NCBI RefSeq assembly: GCF_000316625.1
Contig: NC_019676.1
Span: forward strand, 4,730,501-4,794,500
Direction: 5' to 3'
Source: Nostoc sp. PCC 7107
GTDB lineage: Bacteria > Cyanobacteriota > Cyanobacteriia > Cyanobacteriales > Nostocaceae
DNA length: 64,000 nucleotides
Part shown: positions 47,278 through 56,823 of the stretch, one piece after another
Numbering within the stretch: position 1 is the stretch's first letter
Layout of the letters: the number at the start of each line of letters is the position of its first letter
Made by a program: the position numbers and the translations under genes
The notes under the pieces: model-generated
What the model saw: the letters and a program-made list of their open reading frames with translations, nothing else
What the model was told of the DNA's origin: nothing
Databases searched by the model: none

Positions 47278-50200
47278 ATGATCTACCAAGCTTCACCACC
47301 TTTACCACCAGCAGAAGTTACCACTCTACCCGCGCAAGATACTCCTATTGCAGCGCCGGATAAAAATAGTGCTAACCCAGCGTATAAAACTGCGCGGCAC
47401 ACAGTAGCTACTCCACTTCCACCAGAAACCGCACCAGAAGCGGAGTTTTCCACCAATGGCTTAGAAGAATGGGAATCTTCTGCTGAGAGTAATTCTGGTG
47501 AAGCGCCAGTATTACAGAAGAAGTCAGATACAATACTCGCTGATGTTTCCTTTACAACTGGAATTCCCGACATATCAGACAAGTCAAATGAGGACAATTC
47601 TGAGAAAGCATCAGTTCTACAGAAGAAGTCAGGTACAATACTCTCTGATATTTCCTTTACTAGTGGAATTCCCGAAATATCAGACAAGTCAACTAAAGAA
47701 CTAGATCAATGCAAAACAGCTACAATATCTGCACAAGTAGCTTCAACTAGTGCAAGTTCAGGACAATTAGAAGAGTCTCCTGATTTATTGACTAAGCAAC
47801 TGGTGAAATGTGAACCAGTCAAAGCACCTGCTAAAGTTGCTGTGACAACACCAGATAACTCAGCAGCGTCATTAACGAAACGACCGTCACAACCTCCTGT
47901 TACACAGAAAGTCAAAGCACCTACTCAAGTTGCTGCTACAACACCAAATAACTCAGCAGCGTCATTAACAAAACAACCTTCAGTTCAACAGAAAGTCAAC
48001 GCACCTGCTCAAGTTGCTGCTACAACACCAAATAACTCAGCATCCACAACAAAAAAACCAGCACAACCTTCTGCTCAACGCAAAGTTCAAGCACCTACTC
48101 AAGTTGCTGCTACAACACCCAACAAAAAGACCAAACCAAAAGCATCAGTTCAGCGTACAAGAACCACAGCACCTGCTAAAGTCGCTAGTAATGAAACTGA
48201 CTCAACAACATTAAAACAACCACCTCAACCACAGGCACTAAATACTAAAGTTGAAGTTGCCAGCACTGCTGATGCTGCCAAAAAATCGGAAGAACTCTCT
48301 AGTTCTTTGACCAAACAACCACAACAAGGTCAAACTACAACAGCTTCTGCGTCAACTACAATTGCGGCCAAAGCACCAGAAGACCTAGCAACTTTTGTAA
48401 CTCAACAAAGGTCGCAAACAGTAACAGCACTCTCAGAAGTAGCTACCAACGAAACTGATACAACTACTGATAATTTCGGGAATTTTTTAGCTAAACAAGC
48501 ATCTCAATCACAGTTTCCTGATGTTACGACAACTGCATCTACCGAAGCAACTAGTGAAACTTCGATAAGTTCTCATGACTTAACCACTTTCTTAACTAAA
48601 CAACCACCTCATTCATCAGTTCAATATCAAGTTGCCAATGTACCTGCTGAAGTTCCAACTACCAGCCAGACATCAAAAAAATCGGAAGATTTATCAGCGT
48701 TTTTAACAAAACAACCTACTCATCGACAGGTTCCACAAAAAACTGCAACTAATCCTATTCCTACAACAAGTTCATCAGCAGAATCAACGACAGAACCTCT
48801 CAACACTAAACCCGCTGAAATACAGCCGAAGAAACAAGGGGTAGATGTCAGCACGAATACATTAAATGTAGATGATAACTCACGCATAACTTTCACTCAA
48901 ACAGCAAGCTCAAATTTAGAAAATTTATTGCTTGGAGTAATCATTAACAGGAGAGAAGTAGGTAACTTAGATGTTATCCGTCAAGGAAATACTTTGCTGT
49001 TGCCTTTAGATGATTTTGCTAAATTTGCTGGTATTGCAGTTGAAACAAAAGATAATAATACATATTTAAACACGCCTTTAGGTGCAATTAATCTGACTGA
49101 AGATGATATTCAAAATTTTAAAGGTGTTAACTATATTAGTGATGCTTTTATTAGAGATAAATTATCTTCTAATATTGAATTTAACTCTTTGGATCTAGCT
49201 TTGATTATTGATTTACCTTGGCGTGGTGATGGTACAGCATATACAAATGAAGCAGTTAACTTACAACCAGATGTATTTGCCCCACTCAATGGTTTTTCTA
49301 ATTTAAGGCAAGAGTTAAATATTGTTAATAATGCTGGGGATGTAAATTTACGCAGTTCTACACTTTTAGGTGGCAGATTAGCTGGTGGTTTATGGCGTGT
49401 ACGTGTCAATAATAATTTTGAAAATTCTCCTGATGTATCTGAATATTTTTATTATAAACGTAATGGCAGATTCCTTTATCAAGTTGGTCGTCAACAAATT
49501 GGTATAAGCCCACTAGTAAATAGTCTGAATTTGACAGGAGCGCAATTCGGTTATACAAATATACCAACAAATCGCTTTAATCAAACTAATAGTGCTAATG
49601 AGTTATTACCGAGACGTTCTAGACCTTTACAAACTTTCCAAGGTGTAGTTCCACCTGCTAGTTTTGTGCAACTCAGGGTTTCTGGAATTGTTGTGGCACA
49701 ACAGCAAGTGGGATTTGATGGCAGATATGAATTCGTTGATGTTAATTTACCTGTTGGACAAAATAATCAGATTGAAATTTTAGTTTTTGAACGCAATAAT
49801 CTCAATGTTCCCAGTGAGATTCGATCTGTGAGAATTAATGCTTCTGACTTATTACTTCCAGCAGGTGGGAATGTTCAGTTAGCTGGGGTAGGTTTAACTG
49901 GAAATTTAGTTCAAAATTCTTTATTTGATAATAACAGTGGGGTTGATGCTGGTCAGTTTGCTGGATTTTATCAAATTCGTCAAGGTCTTTCTAATAATTT
50001 AACTTTTGAAGGTTCTGTACAGGCTATTCCTAATACATTACAAAGTCAAGCTGGGTTGGTTTGGCGAGTAGCTAATCCTTTGGTTTTGTCTGCTAGTGTG
50101 GGTAATTCTTTTGGTAAGTTAGGCTATAACACTGATTTAGATATCCAGTTAGGAAAATTAGATATTACAGCTAATTCTCAATCTTATCCAAACGGATATC

Positions 50201-51411
50201 GTAATGGGAAGAACTCTGGTGAGTTTTTTAACCATAGTGCAGAAGTAAGTTATCGATTTAATAATAATTTTCAGTTAGGTTTTCTAGCCCGCAGCCGTAA
50301 AAGTGGTAGTGATTCTAATGATTATATTTCACCTACTTTCTCTTTACGGCCTTTTGCTCGTTTATCTTTAAGCGGTAGACCTGATATTACCGGACAATAT
50401 TTATTCAATGCTTTTTATCAAGTCAATCGTGCTGCCAAACTATCTTTTAATACTTATGGCGATAGATATGCTAGTGATCTAAGTTATGACTTTAATCGCA
50501 GTTATCAGCTGTCTTTAGGTACTGATTTTGGTGGTAATTATGCTACTCGCTATACAGCTACGTTGAGTTATAACCCTCCAAGTATTAGACAACTAAGTTG
50601 GCGAATGGGGCTGGCTTACCGTGAGGGAAATTTTGGGCCGATTGTTGGTGCTAGTATGCAGGTATTGCCTGGGTTATTTGCCAGGGTTGAATATCAAGGT
50701 ATTCCCTTTGCTGGGAGAAGAAATAGCTTTGGTGGTTTTGATGACGATCGCCTGACAGTATCATTAGTCTCAGACTTATCGTTTGCTGGTGGTAGAGCCG
50801 TTCCCAGTAATTTTAGCTCTTTAGGTAAGGATCGCGGTGCGATCGCCGGACGTATTACTGTCTCCGATGAAAACAAAGGTTACGACTTAAGCGGTGCTAG
50901 TGTAAGGATCATAAATAACCACAACAAGCCTGTTGGCGGTGCAAAGACTGACTCTAGCGGGAACTTCTTTGTCGGTGGTTTGCCAGAAGGTATTTATCGA
51001 GTCGAAGTTGACCCAGAACAATTACCTGTAGAACTTACCTTACCAAAAACAGGTAGGGTAGCTGAGGTGGGAATGGCAGGTGTCACTAATGTAGATTTTG
51101 CCGCCAGATTAGAATATGGTTTAGCTGGTCGAATTACCGATGTTGCAGGTCAGCCAATGTCTGAGGTGCGGGTAGAACTAGTAAATGTTGCTGGTACAGA
51201 AGTTTTATCAGCGATGACCGACGAATTTGGTCTGTATCGTGTAGATGGTGTTCCCGTTGGCAAGTATACATTGCGGGTTCCGCCTCAAGATGCGATCGCC
51301 AATAGTGAGACTTTCCCCAAGCGCGAGGTAAATATTCACAACGAATTCGTCTACGACCAAAATCTGCAATTACCAATTTCGACAGCAGCCAAAGAAATTA
51401 AAGAAAAATAA
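47278..51411 (+). CDS. Usher-like outer-membrane protein with repeat-rich N-terminus
   Basis: The protein has about 1,377 residues from the ATG at 47278; a TTG at 47266 is an alternative. Residues about 1-540 are a disordered Thr/Pro/Gln/Ala-rich region with repeats such as KAPxQVAATTPNNSA and FLTKQP. From about 545 it resembles fimbrial ushers: LENLLLGVIINRREVGNLDV and LLLPLDDFAKFAGI. A long beta-barrel region with an embedded plug-like segment (FQGVVPPASFVQLRVSGIVVAQQQVG and GRYEFVDVNLPVG) follows. The C-terminus has two carboxypeptidase-regulatory-like Ig domains from about 1185 (GAIAGRITV..., GLAGRITD...). No convincing signal peptide is visible at the start. An outer-membrane export role is inferred from the usher-like part and neighbours. 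Confidence 0.75.
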   Translation: MIYQASPPLPPAEVTTLPAQDTPIAAPDKNSANPAYKTARHTVATPLPPETAPEAEFSTNGLEEWESSAESNSGEAPVLQKKSDTILADVSFTTGIPDISDKSNEDNSEKASVLQKKSGTILSDISFTSGIPEISDKSTKELDQCKTATISAQVASTSASSGQLEESPDLLTKQLVKCEPVKAPAKVAVTTPDNSAASLTKRPSQPPVTQKVKAPTQVAATTPNNSAASLTKQPSVQQKVNAPAQVAATTPNNSASTTKKPAQPSAQRKVQAPTQVAATTPNKKTKPKASVQRTRTTAPAKVASNETDSTTLKQPPQPQALNTKVEVASTADAAKKSEELSSSLTKQPQQGQTTTASASTTIAAKAPEDLATFVTQQRSQTVTALSEVATNETDTTTDNFGNFLAKQASQSQFPDVTTTASTEATSETSISSHDLTTFLTKQPPHSSVQYQVANVPAEVPTTSQTSKKSEDLSAFLTKQPTHRQVPQKTATNPIPTTSSSAESTTEPLNTKPAEIQPKKQGVDVSTNTLNVDDNSRITFTQTASSNLENLLLGVIINRREVGNLDVIRQGNTLLLPLDDFAKFAGIAVETKDNNTYLNTPLGAINLTEDDIQNFKGVNYISDAFIRDKLSSNIEFNSLDLALIIDLPWRGDGTAYTNEAVNLQPDVFAPLNGFSNLRQELNIVNNAGDVNLRSSTLLGGRLAGGLWRVRVNNNFENSPDVSEYFYYKRNGRFLYQVGRQQIGISPLVNSLNLTGAQFGYTNIPTNRFNQTNSANELLPRRSRPLQTFQGVVPPASFVQLRVSGIVVAQQQVGFDGRYEFVDVNLPVGQNNQIEILVFERNNLNVPSEIRSVRINASDLLLPAGGNVQLAGVGLTGNLVQNSLFDNNSGVDAGQFAGFYQIRQGLSNNLTFEGSVQAIPNTLQSQAGLVWRVANPLVLSASVGNSFGKLGYNTDLDIQLGKLDITANSQSYPNGYRNGKNSGEFFNHSAEVSYRFNNNFQLGFLARSRKSGSDSNDYISPTFSLRPFARLSLSGRPDITGQYLFNAFYQVNRAAKLSFNTYGDRYASDLSYDFNRSYQLSLGTDFGGNYATRYTATLSYNPPSIRQLSWRMGLAYREGNFGPIVGASMQVLPGLFARVEYQGIPFAGRRNSFGGFDDDRLTVSLVSDLSFAGGRAVPSNFSSLGKDRGAIAGRITVSDENKGYDLSGASVRIINNHNKPVGGAKTDSSGNFFVGGLPEGIYRVEVDPEQLPVELTLPKTGRVAEVGMAGVTNVDFAARLEYGLAGRITDVAGQPMSEVRVELVNVAGTEVLSAMTDEFGLYRVDGVPVGKYTLRVPPQDAIANSETFPKREVNIHNEFVYDQNLQLPISTAAKEIKEK
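47818..48200 (+). repeat. Degenerate tandem repeats coding for KAPxxVAxTTP units
   Basis: Units starting near 47818, 47911, 47995 and 48085, with a weaker one near 48160, encode V-K/N-A-P-A/T-K/Q-V-A-A/V-T-T-P. Spacing is 84-93 bp, so the array is not strictly periodic. Confidence 0.65.
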
Positions 51412-51546
51412 TCCAAAATCTCAAATTTAAAATCTAATATTTTCTAGCTTTTGTAAAAAACTAACTTCTCGTTCATTACAGATTTCCACTACTATGTTTA
51501 TTGTTCTCCAGTCGTGTGGGCTACTTCTGGCTACCCGCAGATCGTC

Positions 51547-53754
51547 ATGCCGAAATCTAAAAAGAGCGCCAATCCCATCAATCTCAACGATCCACAATAC
51601 TATCTCAACCGAGAGTTAAGCTGGCTGGAATTTAATCATAGAGTACTACACGAAGCTTGCGATTCACGCACACCACTTTTAGAAAGACTGAAGTTTTTAG
51701 CCATCTTCAGTTCTAATTTAGATGAATTCTTCATGGTGCGGATTGCTGCTTTAAAGCAACAGGTGGAAGCGAAAGTTACTCAGTTAACGCCTGATGGACG
51801 TACCCCGCAACAACAACTGGATGATATTCGCTTAAATCTTAGTCCGCAAGTAGTCAAACAGCATCAACATTTTGAACAAGTCCTGCGTCCACTATTGGCC
51901 AAGGAGCGTATTCATATCCTTGACTACATTAATTTAAACCAGAAACAACGGACTTATTTAGATAATTATTTTGAAGAACAAATCTTTCCAGTTTTGACTC
52001 CTTTGGCTGTTGATCCTAGCCATCCTTTCCCCTACATTTCCAATCTCAGTTTAAATTTGGCAGTTGTTGTCAAAAACCCAGATACCGAAGAAGAATTTTT
52101 TGCTAGAGTCAAAGTCCCTAGCGTTTTACCACGATTTTTGCCTTTACCACCAGAGTTAGGCATTCAAGAAAATGGACAACCCGCCAACTGGACAGGTGTA
52201 CCTTTAGAACAGGCGATCGCCCATAATTTAAATGCTTTATTTCCGGGGATGAATATCCAAGAATATCACCCCTTCCGCATTACTCGTGATGCTGACTTAG
52301 CACTGGAAGAAGATGAAGCCGACGACTTGTTATTAGCCATTGAACAGGAACTACGCAAACGCCGCATTGGTGGTAGTCCTGTCAGAATAGAAATTCAATC
52401 CCAGACACCAGAACCAATTCGGACACGCTTGTTACAAGATTTAGATTTGACCGACAGCGATGTTTATCAAGTAGATGGTTTATTGGGTCTGCGAGACTTA
52501 ATGTATTTCATGGCTTTGCCCTTGGCGGAACTGAAAGATCCCCCTCGTCAGTCTGTCGTCCCTCCCCGTCTGCAACGGTTACGCGAACCGCACATAGACG
52601 AAGATGTCTTGGAAATGGAAGAAGGCAAAGATTTTTTTGCAGTGATTAGAGAAAAGGATTTATTCGTCCACCATCCCTATCAATCTTTTTCGGCAACAGT
52701 TGTACGTTTTATTACCCATGCAGCCCATGACCCGAATGTCTTAGCTATCAAGATGACCCTTTACCGAACTTCCGGTGATTCACCGATAGTTAACGCTTTA
52801 ATTGCAGCGGCTGAAAATGGTAAGCAAGTATCAGTATTAGTTGAATTAAAAGCCCGCTTTGATGAAGAAAATAATATTTACTGGGCAAGGCGTTTAGAAA
52901 GAGTGGGCGTTCATGTTGTCTATGGGTTAGTTGGCTTAAAAACCCATTGCAAAACTGTCATGGTAGTGCGACGAGAAAAAGATAGAATGCGCCGCTATGT
53001 GCATATTGGCACGGGAAATTACAACCCAAAAACTGCACGACTATATACCGATTTAGGATTATTTAGTTGTCGTGAAGAATTAGGTGCTGATATTACAGAT
53101 TTGTTTAATTTTTTGACTGGTTATTCACGACAGAAATCTTATCGAGAATTATTAGTTGCACCAGTGAATATGCGTGATCGCTTTTTGTCTTTAATTCAGC
53201 GCGAAATTACAAATGTTCAGAAAGGGTTTACTGGACGCATTGTTGCCAAAATGAATTCTCTGGTTGACCCACAAATCATCGCTACTTTGTACGAAGCTTC
53301 TCGTGCTGGTGTGCAAATTGACCTCATTATTAGAGGCATTTGCTGTTTACGTCCAGGACTCAAAGACATTAGTGAAAATATTCGCATAATCAGCATTATC
53401 GGTCGCTTTTTAGAACACTCTCGCATTTATTATTTCTACAATAATAGCCAAGAAGAAATCTATATTGGCAGCGCTGACTGGATGCGCCGCAATCTAGATC
53501 GACGAGTAGAAGTAATTACGCCAATTAAAGATCAAGATATTGCTAAAGATTTGCAAGAAATCTTGGGAATTATGTTGGCAGATAACCGCCAAGCTTGGGA
53601 ATTACAAGCTGATGGTAGTTACATACAACGCCGTCCTGAAGATGATTGCCCAGAAGCTAATTCACAAATAAGTTTTATGAATATGGCATTGCGTTCTACA
53701 GGCGGAACCCCTAACTTGCTAGATTCACAGAAAGGTCTTTCTTATACTGAGTAA
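51547..53754 (+). CDS. ppk1: Polyphosphate kinase 1
   Basis: Ppk1 polymerises the terminal phosphate of ATP into polyphosphate. The 735-residue protein begins MPKSKKSANPINLNDPQYYLNRELSWLEFNHRVLHEA, the standard N-terminal domain. It contains the catalytic-core motifs LKTHCKTVMVVRREKDRMRRYVHIGTGNYNPKTARLYTDLGLFS and LEHSRIYYF, with the conserved phosphoryl-transfer histidine in KTHCK. A GTG 33 bp upstream could start a longer form. The ATG is preferred because it starts the conserved sequence. It directly follows the usher gene but belongs to general phosphate metabolism. Confidence 0.95.
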   Translation: MPKSKKSANPINLNDPQYYLNRELSWLEFNHRVLHEACDSRTPLLERLKFLAIFSSNLDEFFMVRIAALKQQVEAKVTQLTPDGRTPQQQLDDIRLNLSPQVVKQHQHFEQVLRPLLAKERIHILDYINLNQKQRTYLDNYFEEQIFPVLTPLAVDPSHPFPYISNLSLNLAVVVKNPDTEEEFFARVKVPSVLPRFLPLPPELGIQENGQPANWTGVPLEQAIAHNLNALFPGMNIQEYHPFRITRDADLALEEDEADDLLLAIEQELRKRRIGGSPVRIEIQSQTPEPIRTRLLQDLDLTDSDVYQVDGLLGLRDLMYFMALPLAELKDPPRQSVVPPRLQRLREPHIDEDVLEMEEGKDFFAVIREKDLFVHHPYQSFSATVVRFITHAAHDPNVLAIKMTLYRTSGDSPIVNALIAAAENGKQVSVLVELKARFDEENNIYWARRLERVGVHVVYGLVGLKTHCKTVMVVRREKDRMRRYVHIGTGNYNPKTARLYTDLGLFSCREELGADITDLFNFLTGYSRQKSYRELLVAPVNMRDRFLSLIQREITNVQKGFTGRIVAKMNSLVDPQIIATLYEASRAGVQIDLIIRGICCLRPGLKDISENIRIISIIGRFLEHSRIYYFYNNSQEEIYIGSADWMRRNLDRRVEVITPIKDQDIAKDLQEILGIMLADNRQAWELQADGSYIQRRPEDDCPEANSQISFMNMALRSTGGTPNLLDSQKGLSYTE

Positions 53755-53917
53755 CTAGGAAAAATTTTATTTTTTTAGCAAACTTTAATTTTTCCCAATT
53801 TTATCTAGATGAATTAGTTGTGAAAAAAGTAGTGATTCAACCATAAGATAGAGTAATTGTCTGTACTTGCTCTCATAGACTATGAACATTGTTGTAACTA
53901 CTTTTTTCTTTCCTTGA

Positions 53918-54331
53918 ATGTTAATGCTCTCCTGTGAGTCTTCTGCTTTACGCGTTCTCGTAGTTGATGACCACGAACTGACTCGTTTAACCCTAAAATT
54001 AGCTTTTTCTTGTCAAGAAAATATTCAAGTTGTTGGGTTAGCTAGTAACGGTCAAGAAGCTATAGAAATGGTTAAACGCTATCTGCCTGATGTAATTGTT
54101 TTAGATTTACAGATGCCTATAATGGATGGTTGGAGTGCTTCTAGTCAAATTAAGGCCTTCTCTCCCCATACTCAGATACTTGCTTACTCCTCCGTAGAAG
54201 ATGCTAATTCGCCACGCGCGAGGGGAATGGCTAACTTTGATGATTTCTGTAAGAAAGATGTATCTACAACGGAACTTATTGCTTTAGTCAGACAATTAGG
54301 CAACCGTAGAGGAGATAGTGAAATTGTTTGA
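53918..54331 (+). CDS. Single-domain response regulator
   Basis: The 137-residue protein is a receiver domain only: VLVVDDHELTRLTLKLAF with the acidic pair, VIVLDLQMPIMDGWSA with the phospho-accepting Asp, LAYSSVEDA for the Thr/Ser position, and FCKKD with the conserved Lys. The VDDHELTRxTL start is like the NarL class, but no DNA-binding domain follows. Such stand-alone receivers act by protein contacts. Its partner kinase is not evident. Confidence 0.9.
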   Translation: MLMLSCESSALRVLVVDDHELTRLTLKLAFSCQENIQVVGLASNGQEAIEMVKRYLPDVIVLDLQMPIMDGWSASSQIKAFSPHTQILAYSSVEDANSPRARGMANFDDFCKKDVSTTELIALVRQLGNRRGDSEIV

Positions 54332-54412
54332 TAAATCTTGCACCAAAATAATGTCACATTGACTTAGGCTTGGCTCAGTTCTGGAGAGTTGGTAATGTTT
54401 TATGATTGAGAA

Positions 54413-54450
54413 GCGTCGGCATAACTCTTACTTATTAGAGATACCGACGC
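54413..54450. terminator. Probable terminator between convergent genes
   Basis: GCGTCGG (54413-54419) pairs with CCGACGC (54444-54450), followed by AATTTTTA. It lies between the response regulator and the small leftward gene. Confidence 0.6.
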
Positions 54451-54465
54451 AATTTTTAGTGCAAC

Positions 54466-54648
54466 TTAATTATTTCCTATTTCTGGGATAGTACGTTTAT
54501 ATTCATCAATTAAGTCATCTAGTTCTTCTAAAGCCTGATTGACATCGACTCTCAAAGTTCCCAAGTTTGGCTGTTCTAAGAGGCTTAAAAGGTAGTCGCG
54601 TTTGCTTTTAACTACCGCAATTCGGTCTTTGATAGTTTGTAAATCCAT
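54466..54648 (-). CDS. Small conserved coiled-coil hypothetical protein
   Basis: The 60-residue protein is strongly charged and helical (MDLQTIKDRIAVVKSKRDYLLSLLEQPNLGTLRVDVNQALEELDDLIDEY). Its codon use matches neighbouring genes and it has a terminator on its 3' side. I recognise no function. Small helical proteins of this kind are common in cyanobacterial genomes. Confidence 0.6.
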   Translation of the reverse strand: MDLQTIKDRIAVVKSKRDYLLSLLEQPNLGTLRVDVNQALEELDDLIDEYKRTIPEIGNN

Positions 54649-54860
54649 TGCTTGTCTGCCTTTTATTAACTACAGTCCAGTTTAAAGTTAACGCAAAACA
54701 GTGCGAAGCTTGCTCAAGCAAGCAAAAGTTGTTACCCACATCACCATCTAAGTTGCTAAGAATCAAGCAACTCAGTTTTTAAGTCGTTGGGCTTTCCTAA
54801 TTTGTTACACATAGCCGATGATAATAAAACTAACGTGTTAATAAATATTATCTTTGGCTC

Positions 54861-55406
54861 ATGTTACGTAAAATATCTTTGGGAACTCTGGGTTTAACTA
54901 TCGGCAGCATATTAACTCTTGTTGGCTTCATAGCCTATGCTGCCAATAATGCCACACTTAATCTTGTAGGCTTCTTTTACGGTTTTCCTCTGTTGTTGGG
55001 AGGACTGGCACTCAAAGCCAATGAAATTAACCCGATACCCTTTAGCCAAGCGACAACACCATCAGTATTATCTCTGCGGGAACAGCAAGCCACTGTAACT
55101 CAAAATAAAATTCGCAAAGACATCACCCGGTATTGTTACGGGCAAGATGCTCACTTAGATGTAGCACTTTCTTACTTGGGTCTCAGTCCCTCTGATGAAG
55201 AAAGACCAATTGTTACAGGTTTACGAGAAGAGGATATTAATGGCGCTTACACGTTAATTTTAGAATTTGATTCTCCTTTAATACCGATTAATGTTTGGCA
55301 AGAAAAACAAGCAAAAATGACCAGCTATTTTGGCCCTGGAGTAGAGATAAAAATCACCCAGCCAGCCGAAGATAAAATTGAGTTAGCGTTAGTTACTAAT
55401 CCATAG
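54861..55406 (+). CDS. DUF2854 family membrane protein
   Basis: The 181-residue protein starts with two transmembrane helices (about 8-28 and 34-50). A soluble domain follows that contains KIRKDITRYCYGQDAHLDVALSYLGLSP and RPIVTGLREEDINGAYTLILEFDSPLIP. This pattern is DUF2854, found in cyanobacteria and chloroplasts, with no established function that I can name. It is located between unrelated small genes. Confidence 0.8.
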   Translation: MLRKISLGTLGLTIGSILTLVGFIAYAANNATLNLVGFFYGFPLLLGGLALKANEINPIPFSQATTPSVLSLREQQATVTQNKIRKDITRYCYGQDAHLDVALSYLGLSPSDEERPIVTGLREEDINGAYTLILEFDSPLIPINVWQEKQAKMTSYFGPGVEIKITQPAEDKIELALVTNP

Positions 55407-55426
55407 TCAATGGTCAATAGTCAATC
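55406..55426. repeat. Heptanucleotide repeat (GTCAATA)
   Basis: GTCAATG, GTCAATA and GTCAATC lie in strict 7-nt phase immediately after the DUF2854 stop. A matching inverted copy (ATTGACTATTGACC) lies near 55594-55607. Confidence 0.6.
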
Positions 55427-55434
55427 AATATTAA

Positions 55435-55572
55435 TTATTGGCTATTGACTTTGCGATCGCTCAAAATTTCATCAATCAATATAGCCGCAGTGCGATCGCC
55501 ATAAAGACTGTTTCTCACAATATCGCTGGATGACAAAACGAGCCAAGCATTTTGCCATACCTTGCATATCAT
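55435..55572 (-). CDS. Possible small gene or gene remnant
   Basis: A 45-codon open frame starts with ATG at 55572 (MICKVWQNAWLVLSSSDIV) and ends after GDRTAAILIDEILSDR. The amino-acid pattern looks protein-like and the frame contains two HIP1 sites. Its last codons fall in the heptamer repeat. It could be a small hypothetical gene or the tail of a lost gene. Evidence is weak. Confidence 0.25.
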   Translation of the reverse strand: MICKVWQNAWLVLSSSDIVRNSLYGDRTAAILIDEILSDRKVNSQ

Positions 55573-55611
55573 TAGACCAATGACTGATGATCATTGACTA
55601 TTGACCATAAA

Positions 55612-55872
55612 TCATTTTTCTAATCTGACTGCATACCACTGCAAATATTGACCAGTTCCAATATCTAACTCACAACTAGTATCGATGAGATATTGGACTT
55701 TAGCTTCCAAAGAATCAATATTTTGTAAATCTGGTGGTAAATCTTGAGCATTAATTGTTTGTAAAACTGTTTTCAGCTTTTCAAATAATGCTGATGCTGT
55801 CAGAAATTGTTCTGGTTGATTAGTTTCTAACACCACAAAGTTATCTTGTTGATACATTAACGAATCTGGCAT
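55612..55872 (-). CDS. Chlororespiratory reduction 7 (Crr7)-like protein
   Basis: The 86-residue soluble protein reads MPDSLMYQQDNFVVLETNQPEQFLTASALFEKL and ends YLIDTSCELDIGTGQYLQWYAVRLEK. The TSCELD-x-G-x-GQ-x-LQWYAVRLEK ending fits the Crr7 family. In plants Crr7 is needed to assemble or stabilise the chloroplast NDH complex. The cyanobacterial proteins are assumed to have a related role. Confidence 0.75.
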   Translation of the reverse strand: MPDSLMYQQDNFVVLETNQPEQFLTASALFEKLKTVLQTINAQDLPPDLQNIDSLEAKVQYLIDTSCELDIGTGQYLQWYAVRLEK

Positions 55873-56823
55873 ATTTGTACTTCAGTTAATTTAAATTTAT
55901 TTTTATAGACAACTTTATATTCAATCAAGTTACTTAAATAAGTGTCTCTGGAATTATATCTTTATATATTCTAGACACTAAAGTTATAATTTATTGAAAG
56001 CTTTATAGATATTTTGTATTACACATGAATTATTAAGATTGAAATCAGGAATTTTACTTAACTCTCAAGTTAATCACTCTCTAAACAATAAAGCTTATTA
56101 TACAACTTGATATTAACCTCATGTAATTTATGTAATTACCCATCAATTGAAATGGGTGAAATTTAGCCATATATATTAATACTATTCAGGGATTGTCAGA
56201 TTTAGGTTTAGCTATTTTCTCAAAAATATTTTGTAATTGCGGAGAATCTCCTCAGTATGTGGCTAAGGTCGCTTTAGAGCTTATTCAGCATAGTTGTAGA
56301 TTTGAAGTTTTGCTCAAAATGGTAATTAAATAGTAATTACACTTTACCACTAGGGAAATATAAACATAATACTTCCTTGCAAAGCCAGAGCTAACTAAAA
56401 ATTGCTTTTTCCTTTTCAGTAAATTGTCTATGAAACTGATTTTTCTAAACTTTTCTTTGCTTAAGCTGATTAAATATTCTCTTTTCCGAAAAAATTTGAT
56501 GCTGCATTCAGATAGCTTAGGTATAAAATTTATAGCTTTGATTGAACTTTTATGCGATCGCAGCCCCAGTTGTCAGTCAGATAGATGGCGTGATCAGAGA
56601 GTGTTAGTTAGCACCACTCTCTTACAAGAGACATTTAAACATCCTGTACAAAATAGAGCATTACTGTACCTCCAACTTCGACTGCGGTCATGAACTTTCA
56701 GCCAGTTGCCTTCCAGTAATATTTACTGTCACAAAATCTTGCTTATTGGCTATTTTTTGTGTTATGCAGGTTTTCTCAAGTTTACCCCTAGGCGATACTT
56801 TCATTTTCTGTGGAACGCAATTC
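55873..56823. other. AT-rich intergenic region (about 950 bp)
   Basis: No supported gene is seen. An 89-codon frame at 56424-56693 lacks family features and is not called. A 6-bp hairpin, ACCCAT/ATGGGT, lies at 56138-56157. The region probably carries the promoter of the following REC-GGDEF gene. Confidence 0.5.

Noticed and set aside
47260-51411. Calling the large secreted protein a TonB-dependent receptor or ordinary porin
   Set aside because: There is no TonB box or SLH-OprB porin pattern. The segment order and chaperone neighbour fit an usher better.
56424-56693. 89-codon frame in the region before the REC-GGDEF gene
   Set aside because: It sits in AT-rich DNA without a recognisable domain, with patchy codon use. 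Possible but unsupported.
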